Positions 53,375-62,446 of a DNA stretch of 64,000 bases are shown in pieces. A program made the position numbers and the translations under genes. The stretch's first letter is position 1, and each line of letters begins with the position of its first letter. The stretch covers positions 1,240,001 to 1,304,000 of the forward strand of contig NZ_BNEA01000015.1 of assembly GCF_016860525.1 (NCBI RefSeq), given 5' to 3'. Origin of the DNA: Streptomyces rubradiris (GTDB taxonomy: Bacteria > Actinomycetota > Actinomycetes > Streptomycetales > Streptomycetaceae). The notes below the pieces were generated by a model that was not told the DNA's origin, ran no database searches, and saw nothing but the letters and a program-made list of their open reading frames with translations.

Positions 53375-54568
53375 TCAGGCCGCCAGTTCGGCGCGCGCCG
53401 CGACGAACGCGCCGACCGCGCGGTGGACGTCGTCCGTGGAGTGCGCGGCGGACAGCTGGACCCGGATGCGGGCCTGGCCCTGGGGGACGACCGGGTAGGA
53501 GAAGCCGATCACGTACACCCCGCGCTCCAGCAGCAGTTCGGCCATGCGGGCCGCCTTCGCCGCGTCACCGATCATGACGGGGGCGATGGCGTGGTCCCCG
53601 GGGAGGATGTCGAAGCCCTCCTCGGTCATCCGGCGGCGGAACAGCGCCGTGTTCTCGGCCAGCCGGACGCGCAGGTCGTCGGCGGACTCCAGCAGGTCGA
53701 GGACCTTCAGGGAGGCGGCGGCGATCACCGGGGCGAGGGTGTTGGAGAACAGGTAGGGGCGGGAGCGCTGGCGCAGCAGGGCGACGATCTCGGCACGGGC
53801 GGCGACGTAACCGCCGGACGCGCCACCGAGGGCCTTGCCGAGGGTGCCGGTGACGATGTCGACGCGGTCCATGACGCCGTGCAGTTCGGGGGTGCCCCGG
53901 CCGGTCGGGCCGACGAAGCCGACGGCGTGCGAGTCGTCGACCATGACCATCGCGTCGTAGCGGTCGGCGAGGTCGCAGATCTCGCGCAGGGGCGCCACGT
54001 AGCCGTCCATGGAGAAGACGCCGTCGGTGACGATCAGCCGGCGGCGGGCGTCGGACGCCTCCTTCAGCCTGGCCTCCAGGTCCGCGAGGTCGCGGTTGGC
54101 GTAGCGGTACCGGCGGGCCTTGGACAGCCGGATGCCGTCGATGATGGAGGCGTGGTTGAGGGCGTCGGAGATCACCGCGTCCTGTTCGCCGAGCAGGGTC
54201 TCGAAGACACCGCCGTTGGCGTCGAAGCAGGAGGAGTACAGGATGGTGTCCTCCTGGCCGAGGAACGCCGACAGCCTGGCCTCCAGCTCCTTGTGCACCT
54301 CCTGGGTGCCGCAGATGAAGCGGACGGAGGCCATTCCGTAGCCCCAGCGGTCCAGGGCCTCGTGGGCGGCGGCGATCACCTCGGGGTGGTCGGCGAGGCC
54401 GAGGTAGTTGTTGGCGCAGAAGTTGAGGACCTCGCCGGGACGGCCGCCGGCGGTGACGTTGACGGTCGCGGACTGCGGGGTGCCGATGACCCGCTCGGGC
54501 TTGTGCAGGCCGGCGGCGCGGATCTCGTCGAGGGTGGCGCGCAGCTCGTCGCGGACGGTGTCGAACAT
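53375..54568 (-). CDS. kbl: Glycine C-acetyltransferase (2-amino-3-ketobutyrate CoA ligase)
   Basis: The 397-aa PLP enzyme converts 2-amino-3-ketobutyrate and CoA to glycine and acetyl-CoA. Family motifs include [80 protein letters not shown] and [12 protein letters not shown] with the PLP lysine. The length equals that of E. coli Kbl (398 aa). CAGGAG precedes the ATG at 54568. It follows tdh by 35 bp, forming the two-step threonine degradation pathway. Confidence 0.96.
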   Translation of the reverse strand: MFDTVRDELRATLDEIRAAGLHKPERVIGTPQSATVNVTAGGRPGEVLNFCANNYLGLADHPEVIAAAHEALDRWGYGMASVRFICGTQEVHKELEARLSAFLGQEDTILYSSCFDANGGVFETLLGEQDAVISDALNHASIIDGIRLSKARRYRYANRDLADLEARLKEASDARRRLIVTDGVFSMDGYVAPLREICDLADRYDAMVMVDDSHAVGFVGPTGRGTPELHGVMDRVDIVTGTLGKALGGASGGYVAARAEIVALLRQRSRPYLFSNTLAPVIAAASLKVLDLLESADDLRVRLAENTALFRRRMTEEGFDILPGDHAIAPVMIGDAAKAARMAELLLERGVYVIGFSYPVVPQGQARIRVQLSAAHSTDDVHRAVGAFVAARAELAA

Positions 54569-54603
54569 GGGGGGCTCCTGAAGGTGCTCGCGGTTGCAGG
54601 GGG

Positions 54604-55632
54604 TCAGGCGGTCCAGTCGAGGATGACCTTGCCGCCCTTGCCGCTCGCGGCGTCGGCGAAGGCGGCCTCGAAGTCGCGGTAGCCGTACCGGCCGGTGATC
54701 ACGGGGGCGAGGTCGAGTCCGCCCTCCAGCAGCACCGACATCGCGTACCAGGTCTCGAACATCTCGCGGCCGTAGATGCCCTTGACGGTGATCATCGAGG
54801 TGACGATCCGGGCCCAGTCGACGGGGAACTCCTCGGCGGGCAGGCCGAGCATGGCGATCCGGCCGCCGTGGGTCATGTTGGCGATCATGTCGCGCATGGC
54901 CTCGGGGCGGCCGGACATCTCCAGACCGATGTCGAAGCCCTCGCGCAGACCCAGTGCGCGCTGGCCGTCGGCGATGGTGGTCCCGGCGACGTTCAGGGCG
55001 AGGCTCACCCCGATCTTGCGGGCCAGGTCCAGGCGCTCCTCGCTGACGTCGGTGATGACGACGTTGCGGGCGCCCGCGTGCCGGGCGACGGCGGCGGCCA
55101 TCAGGCCGATCGGTCCGGCGCCGGTGATCAGGACGTCCTCGCCGACCAGCGGGAAGGAGAGCGCGGTGTGCACCGCGTTGCCGAACGGGTCGAAGATCGC
55201 GGCCACGTCGAGGTCGACGGGGACCCGGTGCACCCAGACGTTGGACGCGGGCAGGGCCACGTACTCGGCGAACGCGCCGTCGCGGCCGACGCCGAGGCCG
55301 ACGGTGGCCCGGCACAGGTGGCGGCGGCCGGCCAGGCAGTTGCGGCACTTGCCGCACACCAGGTGGCCCTCGCCGCTGACCCGGTCGCCGACGCGGACGT
55401 CGGTCACGTCCCGGCCGGTCTCCACGACCTGCCCGACGAACTCGTGGCCGACCACGAGCGGGGTGCGGATGGTCTGCCGGGCCCAGCCGTCCCAGGCCCG
55501 GATGTGCAGGTCGGTGCCGCAGATACCGGTCCGCATGACCTTGATGAGGACGTCACCGGGGCCGATGGCGGGCTCCGGTACGTCCGTCAGCCACAGACCC
55601 GGCTCCGCCTTCTCCTTGACCAGCGCCTTCAA
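54604..55632 (-). CDS. tdh: L-threonine 3-dehydrogenase
   Basis: The 342-aa zinc MDR enzyme oxidises threonine to 2-amino-3-ketobutyrate with NAD. It carries [10 protein letters not shown] with the catalytic zinc Cys, [10 protein letters not shown], the four-Cys structural zinc loop [15 protein letters not shown], and the Rossmann motif [19 protein letters not shown] chose a TTG start at 55632, with CAGGAG 9-14 bases upstream, because it gives [20 protein letters not shown], the usual family N-terminus. It is the first gene of the tdh-kbl-(lysR) unit. Confidence 0.95.
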   Translation of the reverse strand: MKALVKEKAEPGLWLTDVPEPAIGPGDVLIKVMRTGICGTDLHIRAWDGWARQTIRTPLVVGHEFVGQVVETGRDVTDVRVGDRVSGEGHLVCGKCRNCLAGRRHLCRATVGLGVGRDGAFAEYVALPASNVWVHRVPVDLDVAAIFDPFGNAVHTALSFPLVGEDVLITGAGPIGLMAAAVARHAGARNVVITDVSEERLDLARKIGVSLALNVAGTTIADGQRALGLREGFDIGLEMSGRPEAMRDMIANMTHGGRIAMLGLPAEEFPVDWARIVTSMITVKGIYGREMFETWYAMSVLLEGGLDLAPVITGRYGYRDFEAAFADAASGKGGKVILDWTA

Positions 55633-55853
55633 CGCTACGGCTCCTGTGGGTGAGGCCCGGCCCGCGGGCATGCCGAAGGAGCCCGCACCGGGTCAGAGGG
55701 GTGGAATCACCCCGCAATCTGCCCTATGCGCGCCGCCGGGGTCCATCGAGCTTTTCTTAACCGGCGCCTCAGCTTTCCTTCAGGCCCCGCGAGTGTCCCT
55801 CGTCTCCCTTGCCCGGAGCCGTTCTTGAGCCCGGTTCCGGCGAGGCGGCGCCT

Positions 55854-56426
55854 TCAGAGGGGCAGGCCGTCCCGCGCGCTCCGTTCGAGGCGTACGACGA
55901 GGTCGGCGGCCAGCGCCTTGATGGTGTCCAGGCCCGTCCTGCCCCAGGCGCGCGGGGATGTGTCGGCGGCACACACCGTGCCGAGCGCCATGCCGGAGCC
56001 GTCGATGAGCGGGGCACCGAGATAGGAGCGGATGCCGAACTCGTCGACGACCGGGTTGCCCGCGAACCGCGGGAAGTCACGGACGTCGTCCAGGACCAGC
56101 GCCTTGTGTCGTACCACCACATGGGGGCAGAACCCATGGTCGCGCGGCAGCACCCGGCCCATCTCGGCCCTGCTGCCGTCCTCGCGGACGACCGGGGCGG
56201 CGGGGGTGCTCAGGCCCGCGAAGAACTGGTGGTCCTCGCCGATGAAGTTGACCATGGCGTAGCTCGCTCCGGTGAGCCGGGCGAGGTGGCCGGCGAAGGC
56301 GTCGAGCGCGGGGTCGGGCCGGTCCGCCAGACCCAGCCGGCGCAGCCGCTGGACGCGCGCGGGGGCCTCCTTGTCCTCGGGGGTGAGCAGCAGACCCCGG
56401 ACCGGCCGGGGCGGCTCGTAGCTCAT
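55854..56426 (-). CDS. GAF-domain protein downstream of the conservon
   Basis: The 190-aa protein is a single GAF domain. It shows LARLTGASYAMVNFIGEDHQ, FFAGLSTPAAPVVREDG, HGFCPHVVVRHKALVLDDVR, RSYLGAPLIDGSGMALGTVC and IKALAADLVVRLERSA. GAF domains bind small ligands or act as redox sensors. It follows cvnD by 61 bp on the same strand and is probably the last gene of the conservon transcript, perhaps as an input module. Confidence 0.85.
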   Translation of the reverse strand: MSYEPPRPVRGLLLTPEDKEAPARVQRLRRLGLADRPDPALDAFAGHLARLTGASYAMVNFIGEDHQFFAGLSTPAAPVVREDGSRAEMGRVLPRDHGFCPHVVVRHKALVLDDVRDFPRFAGNPVVDEFGIRSYLGAPLIDGSGMALGTVCAADTSPRAWGRTGLDTIKALAADLVVRLERSARDGLPL

Positions 56427-56487
56427 CGCCGGGCTCCGGCGCTGTGGGTGTACCGCATAGGGGAACTCCGTGGACGGTGTGTCTGGA

Positions 56488-57087
56488 TCACCTGTGGGCG
56501 CCCTGGCTGGGCGTGGCCGCCGGGGCGAGGGCCAGCAGATGGCGTACGAGGGTGAGCAGGGTCTGGACGCCGGAGCTGGAGATCCGCGCGTCGCAGCGCA
56601 CCACCGGGATCTCCGGGCCGAGGTCGATGGCGGCCCGCACCTCGTCGGGTGCGTAGCGGTGGGCGCCGTCGAACTCGTTGACGGCGACGATGAAGGCGAG
56701 GCCGCGCTCCTCGAAGAAGTCGACGGCGGCGAAGCAGTCCTGGAGGCGCCGGGTGTCGGCGAGGATCACCGCGCCGAGCGCGCCCTCGGACAGTTCGTCC
56801 CACATGAACCAGAACCGCTCCTGCCCCGGCGTGCCGAACAGGTACAGCACGTGTTCCGCGTCGAGGGTGATCCGGCCGAAGTCCATGGCGACGGTGGTCT
56901 CCATTTTGTTCTCGACGCCGTCGAGACTGTCCGTGCCGACGCCGACCGTGGTGAGCAGCTCCTCCGTGCTGAGCGGCGCGATCTCGCTGACCGCGCCCAC
57001 GAAGGTCGTCTTGCCGACCCCGAACCCGCCCGCGACCAGGATCTTGAGCGCGGTGGGGAACGGGTCAGAGCTGTCGTCGTAGTCCAT
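56488..57087 (-). CDS. cvnD: CvnD: conservon Ras-like small GTPase
   Basis: The 199-aa GTPase has G1 GGFGVGKTTF, a G3-like FGTPGQERFWFMWDEL, and a G4-type NEFD in place of NKxD, as usual for the MglA-like Cvn group. It overlaps cvnC by 23 bases. Conservons are putative G-protein-like signalling complexes at the membrane (CvnA sensor, CvnB roadblock, CvnC DUF742, CvnD GTPase). Confidence 0.92.
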   Translation of the reverse strand: MDYDDSSDPFPTALKILVAGGFGVGKTTFVGAVSEIAPLSTEELLTTVGVGTDSLDGVENKMETTVAMDFGRITLDAEHVLYLFGTPGQERFWFMWDELSEGALGAVILADTRRLQDCFAAVDFFEERGLAFIVAVNEFDGAHRYAPDEVRAAIDLGPEIPVVRCDARISSSGVQTLLTLVRHLLALAPAATPSQGAHR

Positions 57088-57436
57088 CGAGCACTGCCTC
57101 CAGCAGAGACCGGTCAGTGGGAGTGTGGTGGTAGGCGGGCGGCTTGGTGGTCAGCGCGCCGCAGTCGACCAGGTCCGACAGCAGCACCTTGGTGACCACC
57201 GCGGGCAGCTTCAGCTGGGCGGCGACCTCGGCGACGGGGACGGGCGCGCGGCACAGGTCGAGCGCCTGCGCGTGCTCGGGGCCGAGGTAGCCGAGCGGAG
57301 TGACACCGGTGGCCATCACCTGCGACATCAGGTCGAGGGCGATGCTGGGTTCGGTGCGGCCGTCGCTGACCGTGAACGGCCGCACCAGCCGCCCGGCCGC
57401 CTCGTCCAGCCAGGGCCCGTCGCCGGCTGCGGCCAC
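57065..57436 (-). CDS. cvnC: CvnC: DUF742 protein
   Basis: The 123-aa protein has the DUF742 pattern: GPWLDEAAGRLVRPFTVSDG, ALDLMSQVMATGVTPLGYLG, HAQALDLCRAPVPVAEVAAQ and LPAVVTKVLLSDLVDCGALT, a winged-helix-like fold. The GTG at 57436 starts two bases after the cvnB stop. It overlaps cvnD by 23 bases. Confidence 0.92.
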   Translation of the reverse strand: MAAAGDGPWLDEAAGRLVRPFTVSDGRTEPSIALDLMSQVMATGVTPLGYLGPEHAQALDLCRAPVPVAEVAAQLKLPAVVTKVLLSDLVDCGALTTKPPAYHHTPTDRSLLEAVLDGLRRQL

Positions 57437-57438
57437 GC

Positions 57439-57873
57439 TCAAGGCCTCGTCGCCGCGGGGTCCGCGGTCTGCTGCCGGGGGGCGGTCACCAGGTAGGGGC
57501 GCACGCTCTTGACCAGCATCGCCATCTCGTAGCCGAGCACGGCGGCGTCGGCCTCGCGGCCGGCCAGCACGGCGAGGCAGGTGCCGGAGCCGGCGGTGGT
57601 GACGAAGAGCAGGGTGGTGTCGAGTTCGACCACGACCTGGCGCACGTCCCCGCCGTCGCCGAACCGGACGCCCGCGCTGCGGCCGAGGGAGTACAGGCCG
57701 CAGGCCAGGGCCGCCATGTGGTCGGCGCTGTCGGCGTCCAGGCCGTGTACGGACTTCACCAGTCCGTCGGAGGAGAGGAGCACCGCGCTGGTGGTGTGCG
57801 GTACGCGCTGCACAAGGCCGCTCAGCAGCCAGTCGAGGTCGGATGCGGGGATGGTCGGCGCATCGCTCGCCAT
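57439..57873 (-). CDS. cvnB: CvnB: roadblock/LC7-domain protein
   Basis: The 144-aa protein has a roadblock/LC7 fold: DLDWLLSGLVQRVPHTTSAV, LLSSDGLVKSVHGLDADSAD, VVVELDTTLLFVTTAGSGTC and AMLVKSVRPYL. These proteins bind the partner GTPase and may act as its GAP. AAGGAG precedes the ATG at 57873, and upstream in-frame sequence is low complexity. Confidence 0.92.
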   Translation of the reverse strand: MASDAPTIPASDLDWLLSGLVQRVPHTTSAVLLSSDGLVKSVHGLDADSADHMAALACGLYSLGRSAGVRFGDGGDVRQVVVELDTTLLFVTTAGSGTCLAVLAGREADAAVLGYEMAMLVKSVRPYLVTAPRQQTADPAATRP

Positions 57874-57962
57874 GGTGGATCGACTCCTTGGGGTACGAAG
57901 CTCTGCGGGAGCGCTGGGGGTGGGGGTACGACGTGCGGGGGCGGGGGCGCGAGCGGGCACGG

Positions 57963-60410
57963 TCATCCGGCCGGGGCACTCCCGTCGGCTCGGCCGGTAC
58001 CGCGGGCGCCGTCCGGCAGGGGCGCCGCGTGGGTGCGTGCCTGGGGTATGGCGGCCGGGGCCGGTGGTTGCTCGGGGGTGGTGTGGTCCGGGCCCATGTG
58101 CTCTGAGCCCATGTCGGGTGTGTCCGTGTGGGCGGAGGCTGTGTGGGCGGAGGCTGTGTGGGGCGAGGCCATGTGTTCGGGAGCCATGTGCGCGGAGCCC
58201 GTGTGGGCGGAGGCTGTGTGCTCGGGAGCCATGTGCGCGGAAGCTGTGTGGTGAGCCCCCATGTGCGGGGCGTCCATGTGGGGCGAACGCATGTGGCCGT
58301 AGGGGGTGTTCGCGTACGCCTCTTCGCCGTAGGCCCCGTACGTCCTCCCCTCCCCCGTCGTCCCCCCGTACTCCGGCTCTTCCTGCCCCGGCTCCCCGTA
58401 CCCGGACTCCAGGTGCCGCTGGGCCTCGGCGAGTCCGAAGCCACGCTGGAAGGCGGCCATCAGGCCGGGGTCGTGGCCGGCGACGGTGCCCGCGTCCTGG
58501 CGGGGCACCGGGCCGCCGCGCAGTTGGGGCGCGATGTGTTCCTGGGCGCGCCTGCGGGGCAGTGCGGGCTTGTCCATGGTGTCGCGGGTGTCGCGCACCA
58601 TGTCGACGCGCGAGGTGGACACGCGCGGGGTGGGCGGCAGACCCGTGTGTGACTCCACCACCGGCCGGTCCTCGGCGCTGACGCCGGGCACGGCGTCGGC
58701 GGGGTTGGGCCGTGTTCCACGGGCGCCGCGGACCGGCAACGGGGGCGGGGCGCCCGCTCCCTGGCGTTCGCGCGTACCGTTCCCGGCGTCGCGTCGCCCG
58801 GAGCCGCGCTGCGCGTGCCGCCGCCGCCCGGTGCCCGGCGCCTGTCCGGCACCGGCGCCGGTCCCGTCCTCGGCCGCTGTGCCGCCGGTCCCGATGTCGC
58901 CGGTTCCGGTCCCTCCGCCCTCGGTCTCCGTGCCGGTGGCCGGCGCGGAACCGTTTCCCGCGCGTTCCCCGGCACCCTGCCCGTCCGTGCCCGGGTTCGC
59001 GCCCCGGGACGAGGACGCCGACGTGGACGACGGCACGCGCGGCTGCGGCACGGCGGCGACGACCTCGGTGCCCAGACCCGCGCCCACGTTCACGCCCGCG
59101 CGCTCACCCGATCCCGATCCCGGCACCGACACCGGCGCCGGCACCGGTCCCGAACCCTCATCCGGCCCCGCACCGGCGTCCGTGTCCGCGTCCGGCACCG
59201 CCCGTGCCTGGCCCAACAGCGCCTGGGGGACGACGAGCACGGCCTGGACACCGCCGTAGATGTTGGTCTGGAGCCGCACCTGGATGCCGTGCCGGCGGGC
59301 GAGCTGGGAGACGACGTAGAGGCCGATGCGGCCGTCGGCCAGCAGGCTGGCGACGTTGACCTGGTCGGGGTCGGCGAGCAGGGCGTTCATCCGGTTCTGC
59401 TCGGTGACGGGCATGCCCAGCCCGCGGTCCTCGACCTCCACGGCGAGCCCGGAGGTGACGAGGCCGGCGCGGAGCAGCACCTGGGTGTGCGGGGCGGAGA
59501 ACACCGTGGCGTTCTCGATGAGTTCGGCGAGCAGGTGGATGACGTCGGCGACGGCGTGGCCGCGCAGCTCGCCGTCGACGGGCGGCACCAGCCTGACCCG
59601 GGAGTACTGCTCGACCTCGGCGATGGCGGAGCGCAGCACCTCGGTCATGCTGACCGGGTTGCTCCACTGGCGGCGGGAGACGGCACCGCCGAGCACGGCG
59701 AGGTTCTCCGCGTGCCGCCGGATCCGGGTGGCCAGGTGATCGACGTGGAAGAGGCCCTTGAGCAGCCCGGGGTCCTCGATGTCGTTCTCCAGGTCGTCGA
59801 GGATCGAGATCTCCCGGTGCACGAGGGACTGAAGCCGACGCGCGAGGTTGACGAAGACCTCCAGTTTCTGTTCGCTGCCCGTCTGGCTGGAGAGCTGGGC
59901 GGCCCGGACGACGGCGGTGACGGCGCCGTCGTACGCGCGGGCCAGGTCGGCGGCGAGCAGCTCGAAGTCGTCGGCGTCCGGAGGTGGCCCGCGGCGCCGG
60001 CCGCGCTGGGGCGGGGCCTCGCCCTGCCGGAGCGCGTCGACCAGGGCGTGCAGGTCGGCCTCGACGCGCGCGGCGGTGCGCCGGAGCGCGTCGACGCGGT
60101 CGGCGATCGAGCGGGCGGCGCGGTCGGCGGCCACGGCGGCGATCAGGATGCCGGCGACGGTCACGCCCGCCGCTCCGGCGACCATGGCCCACAGCAGGGG
60201 GCCGGTGTGCGTCCCGGCGGAGCGGACGCTGAACAGCACCGCGGCGCCGGCGCCGAGCGCGACCGCGAGGGGCGGCAGGACGGCGAGCCGCATCAACTGG
60301 GGCCGTATGTGCGTCTCGGGCGGTGCGGGAGCGGGTCGGGCGACCGGCCGCCCGTGCCGGCCGCCCTCGCGACGGTCGGCGCGGGCGGCCGGCGCTCGGA
60401 GGTGAGACAT
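57963..60410 (-). CDS. cvnA: CvnA: membrane histidine-kinase-like sensor of the conservon
   Basis: The 815-aa protein has an N-terminal arginine-rich stretch and two membrane helices (about 41-62 and 72-94). A HAMP-like linker follows (AADRAARSIADRVDALRRTA), then a dimerisation region around 170-260 and a HATPase domain (AELIENATVFSAPHTQVLLR, VEDRGLGMPVTEQNRMNALL, GRIGLYVVSQLARRHGIQVR). The last ~380 residues are low complexity. They are rich in Gly/Ala/Thr and end in a His-rich repeat of the type SAHMAPEHTASAHTGSAHM (about 725-775). The ATG at 60410 is used. CvnA perceives an unknown signal and controls the CvnBCD complex. Confidence 0.9.
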   Translation of the reverse strand: MSHLRAPAARADRREGGRHGRPVARPAPAPPETHIRPQLMRLAVLPPLAVALGAGAAVLFSVRSAGTHTGPLLWAMVAGAAGVTVAGILIAAVAADRAARSIADRVDALRRTAARVEADLHALVDALRQGEAPPQRGRRRGPPPDADDFELLAADLARAYDGAVTAVVRAAQLSSQTGSEQKLEVFVNLARRLQSLVHREISILDDLENDIEDPGLLKGLFHVDHLATRIRRHAENLAVLGGAVSRRQWSNPVSMTEVLRSAIAEVEQYSRVRLVPPVDGELRGHAVADVIHLLAELIENATVFSAPHTQVLLRAGLVTSGLAVEVEDRGLGMPVTEQNRMNALLADPDQVNVASLLADGRIGLYVVSQLARRHGIQVRLQTNIYGGVQAVLVVPQALLGQARAVPDADTDAGAGPDEGSGPVPAPVSVPGSGSGERAGVNVGAGLGTEVVAAVPQPRVPSSTSASSSRGANPGTDGQGAGERAGNGSAPATGTETEGGGTGTGDIGTGGTAAEDGTGAGAGQAPGTGRRRHAQRGSGRRDAGNGTRERQGAGAPPPLPVRGARGTRPNPADAVPGVSAEDRPVVESHTGLPPTPRVSTSRVDMVRDTRDTMDKPALPRRRAQEHIAPQLRGGPVPRQDAGTVAGHDPGLMAAFQRGFGLAEAQRHLESGYGEPGQEEPEYGGTTGEGRTYGAYGEEAYANTPYGHMRSPHMDAPHMGAHHTASAHMAPEHTASAHTGSAHMAPEHMASPHTASAHTASAHTDTPDMGSEHMGPDHTTPEQPPAPAAIPQARTHAAPLPDGARGTGRADGSAPAG

Positions 60411-60719
60411 CTGCGTCCTCGTACTGGTCCGTCGGGCTTGTGGTCCTCGTGCGGTGCGCGCTGCGGGCATGCGTCGATGCGGGCGCGCGTCATCGCGGCG
60501 TCGGCCGACGGGACCGGGGAATCCGGCCGCATGCCACCCGACGGACACTCACAGTAGTTGTCCGCGCATCCTGTGTGGTGGGCAGTTGACAAAGTCCCCC
60601 GCGGAGCGTCCCGCTCTGGTATGAGGAGCCGTACGACAGACCGATAACCCGGCCGAATGTCCCCCGGACGGCGCGAAAGATACCGGTGCGACCTGGTCGG
60701 AAGCGATCAGAAAGCGAGA
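60411..60719. other. Upstream region of the conservon
   Basis: No gene is seen. The region must carry the leftward promoter of cvnA; I find only isolated -10-like hexamers and no convincing promoter pair. Confidence 0.4.
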
Positions 60720-60756
60720 CCGGGGGTGGCGGGCCGGATCGGCCCGCCACCCCCGG
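60720..60756. terminator. Perfect 17-bp hairpin downstream of the MBL-fold gene
   Basis: CCGGGGGTGGCGGGCCG (60720-60736) and CGGCCCGCCACCCCCGG (60740-60756) pair perfectly around a three-base loop. It lies about 140 bases beyond the stop of the leftward MBL gene and upstream of cvnA, so it probably insulates the conservon from readthrough. Confidence 0.8.
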
Positions 60757-60892
60757 TCGGGTGTGAACGTGCGAATATCAGTGCGCCTCGATCACCCGCC
60801 GGACCGCCTCCCCCACGGGGTGCGGCCCTGGCAGATGTCACCGAGAGTAGTTGCCTTGGCCTGGAATCGTCGGCGCCGAAACCCCGGTCCGC

Positions 60893-62059
60893 TCAGCCCC
60901 GTACGGGCGGTTCCGCCACGAGCGCGCCGGCCGAGCGCCAGGTGCGCCGGACGTCACCCGAGACGTGTCGCCACCAGGCCTCCGCCGGCAGCTTGCCGGC
61001 GGGTTCGAAGGGCTCGCCGGGACGGGGCAGGGCCACCGCCTGCCCGGCCTCCTCGGCGACCTCCTTGGTCCACTCCCCCGGCTCCGCCCAGGGGTGCGGA
61101 GCGAGGTTGAAGGTGCCCCAGTGGATGGGCAGCAGCACGCCGTGCGGTGCCCCGCCCTGGAGGTCGAGGTGGGCGCGCAGGCCCTCCTCCGGGGTCATGT
61201 GGATATCGGTCCAGAACTCGCTGTACGCACCGATCTGGATCATCGTGGCGTCGAACGGGCCGTGCGCGGCGCCGATCTCCCGGAAGCCGTCGAAGTAGCC
61301 GGTGTCACCGCTGTGGTAGATCCGGTGCTCCTCGCCTGCGACGACCCAGGACGCCCAGAGGGTGTGCTGGGTGTTGCGCAGGCCCCGGCCGCAGAAGTGG
61401 CGGGCCGGGGTGGCGGTGAGGGTGAGTCCGCCGATCCGGGTGGACTCGTGCCAGTCCAGTTCGCGCAGCCGGTCCGGGGCGACGCCCCAGTGCTCCAGGT
61501 GGGCGCCGACGCCGAGCGGCACGGCGAACAGGGTGTCCGTGCCGGCCAGCGCCTTGACGGTGGGCAGGTCCAGGTGGTCGTAGTGATCGTGCGAGATGAC
61601 GACGACGTCGACCGGGCCGAGCGCGGCCAGCGGCAGCGGAACCGGGTGCAGCCGCTTGGGGCCGGCGAAGGGGAACGGGGAGCAGCGCTCGCCCCAGACG
61701 GGGTCGAACAGCACGCGGTGGCCGTCGATCTCGGCGAGCACGCTGGAGTGGCCCATCCAGGTCAGCCGCAGTGCGGTGGCGGGCGGCTCGGCCAGGTCGG
61801 CGAAGGTGGTGGGGTGTACCGGGACGGTGCCCCGGGGTGAGCGCAGCGGCCGGGTGTCCTTGTCCAGGAACACCTTGGCGAGGTCCAGTGGCGAGGCGCT
61901 CGGCCGGGTACGGGCGGGGCCGCCGGGGTTCTGGAAGACACCGTCCTCGAAGTGCGGCGAGCGGCGGATGCGGGCCAGGCGGGCGCCGCCCGGTTCCGCT
62001 CCGAACGCGGCGGGCCGCAGGGCGCGCGGCCCGGAGCCCGGAGAACGCAGACCGGTCAC
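60893..62059 (-). CDS. MBL-fold metallo-hydrolase (UlaG/NAPE-PLD-like)
   Basis: The 388-aa protein has the metallo-beta-lactamase signature ISHDHYDHLDL (HxHxDH), then TPARHFCGRG, YHSGDTGYFDGFREIGAAHG and LLPIHWGTFNLAPHPW with the final metal His. The N-terminal FEDGVFQNPGGPARTRPSAS and LRLTWMGHSSVLAEIDGHRV match the NAPE-PLD/UlaG-like group, which cleaves phospholipid-like or lactone substrates. The GTG at 62059 has GGGAGG upstream. Confidence 0.88.
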   Translation of the reverse strand: MTGLRSPGSGPRALRPAAFGAEPGGARLARIRRSPHFEDGVFQNPGGPARTRPSASPLDLAKVFLDKDTRPLRSPRGTVPVHPTTFADLAEPPATALRLTWMGHSSVLAEIDGHRVLFDPVWGERCSPFPFAGPKRLHPVPLPLAALGPVDVVVISHDHYDHLDLPTVKALAGTDTLFAVPLGVGAHLEHWGVAPDRLRELDWHESTRIGGLTLTATPARHFCGRGLRNTQHTLWASWVVAGEEHRIYHSGDTGYFDGFREIGAAHGPFDATMIQIGAYSEFWTDIHMTPEEGLRAHLDLQGGAPHGVLLPIHWGTFNLAPHPWAEPGEWTKEVAEEAGQAVALPRPGEPFEPAGKLPAEAWWRHVSGDVRRTWRSAGALVAEPPVRG

Positions 62060-62338
62060 GGTACCTCCCGGTGGAGTGGGGTGAGGCCCACCATTATGGT
62101 CGGCACCTCCGACAGCCCGGGCGGGCCGGGGCACTTCGTGCACCCTGCCGTCTCCGAAGGGCCGTTGACGACGGCCCTTCGCCTCCTGCGGTTTCGGCGG
62201 ACGAACCGGCGGTGCGGCAGGCGTCCCGCCCGGACGGTGGGCCCGGCACGGCGTGCGGAGTGGGCGGACGATGCCCTGGCCGGCGCTGACCGGGCTCGTC
62301 ACGGCGGGCGTTGTCCTGAACGGCGAGAGGGACGCGCG

Positions 62339-62383
62339 GGCCGCGTCCCGGACCGCCCCTCGCGAGCGGTCCGGGACGCGGCC
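62339..62383. terminator. Perfect 18-bp hairpin after the SGNH hydrolase gene
   Basis: GGCCGCGTCCCGGACCGC (62339-62356) pairs perfectly with GCGGTCCGGGACGCGGCC (62366-62383) around a nine-base loop. It lies 54 bases downstream of the leftward hydrolase stop. The remaining sequence from 62060 to 62338 holds no supported gene and must include the MBL gene promoter. Confidence 0.8.
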
Positions 62384-62386
62384 GGC

Positions 62387-62446
62387 GGCGTCAGGCCACG
62401 AAGGCAAGCACCGTCAGGCCCCGGAAGCGAACGGCGTCAGGCCACG
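62387..62446. repeat. Imperfect direct repeats of GGCGTCAGGCCACG
   Basis: GGCGTCAGGCCACG occurs at 62387-62400 and again at 62433-62446, with a diverged copy (ACCGTCAGGCCCCG) starting near 62410. The last copy overlaps the final codons and stop of the SGNH hydrolase gene, so the gene's 3' end appears to have been duplicated. Confidence 0.7.
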
